Of a DNA stretch of 64,000 nt, positions 62,337-64,000 are shown in pieces. This DNA comes from Streptomyces angustmyceticus (GTDB taxonomy: Bacteria > Actinomycetota > Actinomycetes > Streptomycetales > Streptomycetaceae), in NCBI RefSeq assembly GCF_019933235.1, contig NZ_CP082945.1, positions 6,857,501 to 6,921,500 of the forward strand, given 5' to 3'. Below the pieces are notes generated by a model, which did not search any database, was not told the DNA's origin, and saw only the letters and a list, made by a program, of their open reading frames with translations. The position numbers were made by a program, and so were the translations under genes. Position 1 is the stretch's first letter. Each line of letters begins with the position of its first letter.

Positions 62337-64000
62337 TCAGTCCGCCCAGGTCCAGTCGGCGACCTCCGGCAGGTCCGTGCCGTGCTCGCGGATCCAGGCG
62401 TGGTGGCGGGTACGGACGTCCGCCATCGCCTGCCGCACCGCGACCGCGCGCACCCCGAGGCCCGGGACACGGTCGATCACATCCATCACCAGCCGGTACC
62501 GGTCGAGGTCGTTGCGCACGACCATGTCGAAGGGAGTGGTCGTGGTGCCCTCCTCCCGGTAGCCGCGGACGTGCAGGTCCCGGTGGCCGGTGCGGCGGTA
62601 GCAGAGCCGGTGGATCAGCCAGGGATAGCCGTGGTAGGCGAAGACGACCGGCTTGTCACGGGTGAACAGCGCGTCGTACTCGGGGTCCGGCATGCCGTGC
62701 GGATGCTCTCCCGGCGGCAGCAGCCGGGCCATGTCGACGACGTTGACCACCCGCACCGCCAGCTCCGGCAGATGCCGGCGCAGCAGACTCGCCGCCGCCA
62801 GCGTCTCCTGGGTGGGCACGTCCCCGGCGCAGGCCAGCACCACATCGGGTTCGGTGCCGTTCCCGGTGCCCGCCCATTCCCAGGCGCCGGCGCCGCGGGC
62901 GCAGTGGGCGCGGGCCTCGTCGAGGGTGAGCCAGTCGAAGCCGGGCTGTTTGCCGGCCACGATCACATTGACGTAGTCGCGGCTGCGCAGCGCATGATCG
63001 GCCACCGAGAGCAGGGTGTTGGCGTCCGGCGGCAGATAGACCCGGACGACCTCCGGGCTCTTGTTGAGGATGTGGTCGACGAAGCCGGGGTCCTGGTGCG
63101 AGAAGCCGTTGTGGTCCTGCCGCCAGACATGGGAGGTGAGCAGGTAGTTCAGCGAGGCGATGGGGCGCCGCCAGGGGATCCGGCGGGCGGTCCGCAGCCA
63201 TTTGATGTGCTGGTTGACCATGGAGTCGACGATGTGCGCGAACGCCTCGTAGCTGGAGAAGAGGCCGTGCCGGCCGGTGAGCAGATAGCCCTCCAGCCAG
63301 CCCTGGCACAGGTGCTCGGAGAGCACCTCCATGACCCGGCCGTCGTGCGCGAGGTGCTCGTCGGTGTCGAGCGAGGCGGCCTGCCATGCCTTGCCGGTGG
63401 CGTCGTAGAGCGCCTCCAGGCGGTTCGAGGCGGTCTCGTCGGGGCCCACCACACGGAAGTCGCGGCGTTCGGCGGTGGCCTCCATGACCGCCGCCAGCAG
63501 CCCGCCGAGCACCCGGGTCGGCTCGTGCAGCCCGCTGCCGCGCCTGCCGACCTCCACCGCGTACCGCTCCAGCGGCGGGACGGGCAGATCGCGCAGCAGC
63601 AGGCCGCCGTTGGCGTGCGGTGAGGCGCCCAGCCGCCGCGACCCCTCGGGCACGCAGGCGAGCACGTCGGGGCGCGGCCGGCCCGCCTCGTCGAACAGTT
63701 CGTCGGGCCGGTACGAGCGCAGCCAGTCCTCCAGCTGCCGCAGATGCCCCGCGCTCTCGCGCACGCCGGGCAGCGGAACCTGGTGGGCGCGCCAGGTGCC
63801 CTCGACGGGCTGCCCGTCGACCTCGTGCGGACCGGTCCAGCCCTTGGGGGTGCGCAGCACGATCACGGGCCAGCGGGGACGGTCCGTCACGCCCTCGGTG
63901 CGGGCCCGGCGCTGGATGTCCGCGATCCGGTCCAGGGCGGTGTCCATGGCGGCGGCCAGCGCCTGATGGACCGTCGCCGGGTCGTCGCCGGCGACATGGA
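62337..64000 (-). CDS. xfp: phosphoketolase (XFP), N-terminus beyond window
   Basis: The frame is open to base 64000, giving the C-terminal 554 or so residues. Recognisable parts are PVIVLRTPKGWTGPHEVDGQ, FRVVGPDETASNRLEALYDA, LEGYLLTGRHGLFSSYEAFA, TSHVWRQDHNGFSHQDPGFV and PPDANTLLSVADHALRSRDY, all standard in D-xylulose-5-phosphate/fructose-6-phosphate phosphoketolase. TPP- and phosphate-binding motifs of the middle and C-terminal domains are intact. The enzyme splits xylulose-5-P into acetyl phosphate and glyceraldehyde-3-P. Confidence 0.95.
   Translation of the reverse strand, partial: HVAGDDPATVHQALAAAMDTALDRIADIQRRARTEGVTDRPRWPVIVLRTPKGWTGPHEVDGQPVEGTWRAHQVPLPGVRESAGHLRQLEDWLRSYRPDELFDEAGRPRPDVLACVPEGSRRLGASPHANGGLLLRDLPVPPLERYAVEVGRRGSGLHEPTRVLGGLLAAVMEATAERRDFRVVGPDETASNRLEALYDATGKAWQAASLDTDEHLAHDGRVMEVLSEHLCQGWLEGYLLTGRHGLFSSYEAFAHIVDSMVNQHIKWLRTARRIPWRRPIASLNYLLTSHVWRQDHNGFSHQDPGFVDHILNKSPEVVRVYLPPDANTLLSVADHALRSRDYVNVIVAGKQPGFDWLTLDEARAHCARGAGAWEWAGTGNGTEPDVVLACAGDVPTQETLAAASLLRRHLPELAVRVVNVVDMARLLPPGEHPHGMPDPEYDALFTRDKPVVFAYHGYPWLIHRLCYRRTGHRDLHVRGYREEGTTTTPFDMVVRNDLDRYRLVMDVIDRVPGLGVRAVAVRQAMADVRTRHHAWIREHGTDLPEVADWTWAD

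Overview
The window is a high-GC actinobacterial chromosome segment, almost certainly Streptomyces or a close relative. The signs are third-position G/C codon use throughout, many GTG starts, several putative leaderless transcripts, a streptomycete-type gas vesicle cluster (gvpO-A-F-G-J-L-S-K), Ku with a lysine-rich tail, and MmyB-type XRE regulators. It looks like accessory or arm-type DNA: there are few housekeeping genes, many redox, stress and dormancy genes, and at least three gene relics. I see no tRNA, rRNA, CRISPR array or insertion sequence.

Region by region. 1-1812 is the end of a phage-tail-like (contractile injection system type) cluster: a tail protein cut by the window edge, then a zinc-ribbon membrane protein with a glycan-binding-like C-terminus. 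2110-7192 is a DevS/DevR (DosS/DosR-like) gas-sensing module: GAF-GAF histidine kinase, response regulator, flavohaemoprotein and a PNPOx-fold protein. Near-identical 16-bp palindromes (AGGGCCGAACGGCCCT type) lie before the kinase, between regulator and flavohaemoprotein, and before the PNPOx gene. 7193-13780 holds a WYL-regulator relic, a CHRD protein with its class F sortase, a PobA-like hydroxylase, a 25-residue basic protein resembling ribosomal bL37, a serine hydrolase, a membrane protein and a small ABM monooxygenase. 13861-25189 carries a phosphoribosyltransferase-hydrolase fusion, a truncated HAD gene, a DHFR-like reductase, a GGCT-like protein, a Tat-type lipoprotein, a deaminase, a double-ABM membrane protein, a bicovalent flavoprotein, an ATP-dependent DNA ligase, a Nudix protein and an ArsR regulator.

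25101-30297 is a DeoR-controlled sugar or polyol ABC transporter with its dehydrogenase. 30604-33679 holds a STAS protein, a sigma-like factor with an unknown partner, and a DUF574-type methyltransferase. 33716-35850 is dhaKLM, followed by an orphan gltD. 38037-43780 contains two SpoIIE-type phosphatases flanking a two-domain protein: a lipocalin/CrtC-like N-terminus fused to an intact trans-polyprenyl diphosphate synthase. I consider this fusion the best candidate for undescribed chemistry here.

44030-51882 is the gas vesicle region. The main operon is compact. Two genes resembling gvpY and gvpZ sit about 2 kb downstream on the opposite strand, separated by an SDR gene and a small SAP-like protein. 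52146-58072 has a secreted tripeptidyl-aminopeptidase-type hydrolase, Ku, a DUF2252 protein and small membrane proteins. 58172-60795 has an SDR and two MmyB-like regulators, one beside a phased palindrome array and the other beside the 12-codon stub of a lost SDR. The window ends with a proline-rich small protein, an HhH DNA-glycosylase-like protein and most of a phosphoketolase.

Together the content points to survival under low oxygen and stress: gas sensing, NO/O2 chemistry, buoyancy, NHEJ repair and flexible carbon use through dihydroxyacetone kinase, polyol uptake and phosphoketolase. All coordinates come from reading the sequence. Functional calls rest on recognised motifs, not on database searches.
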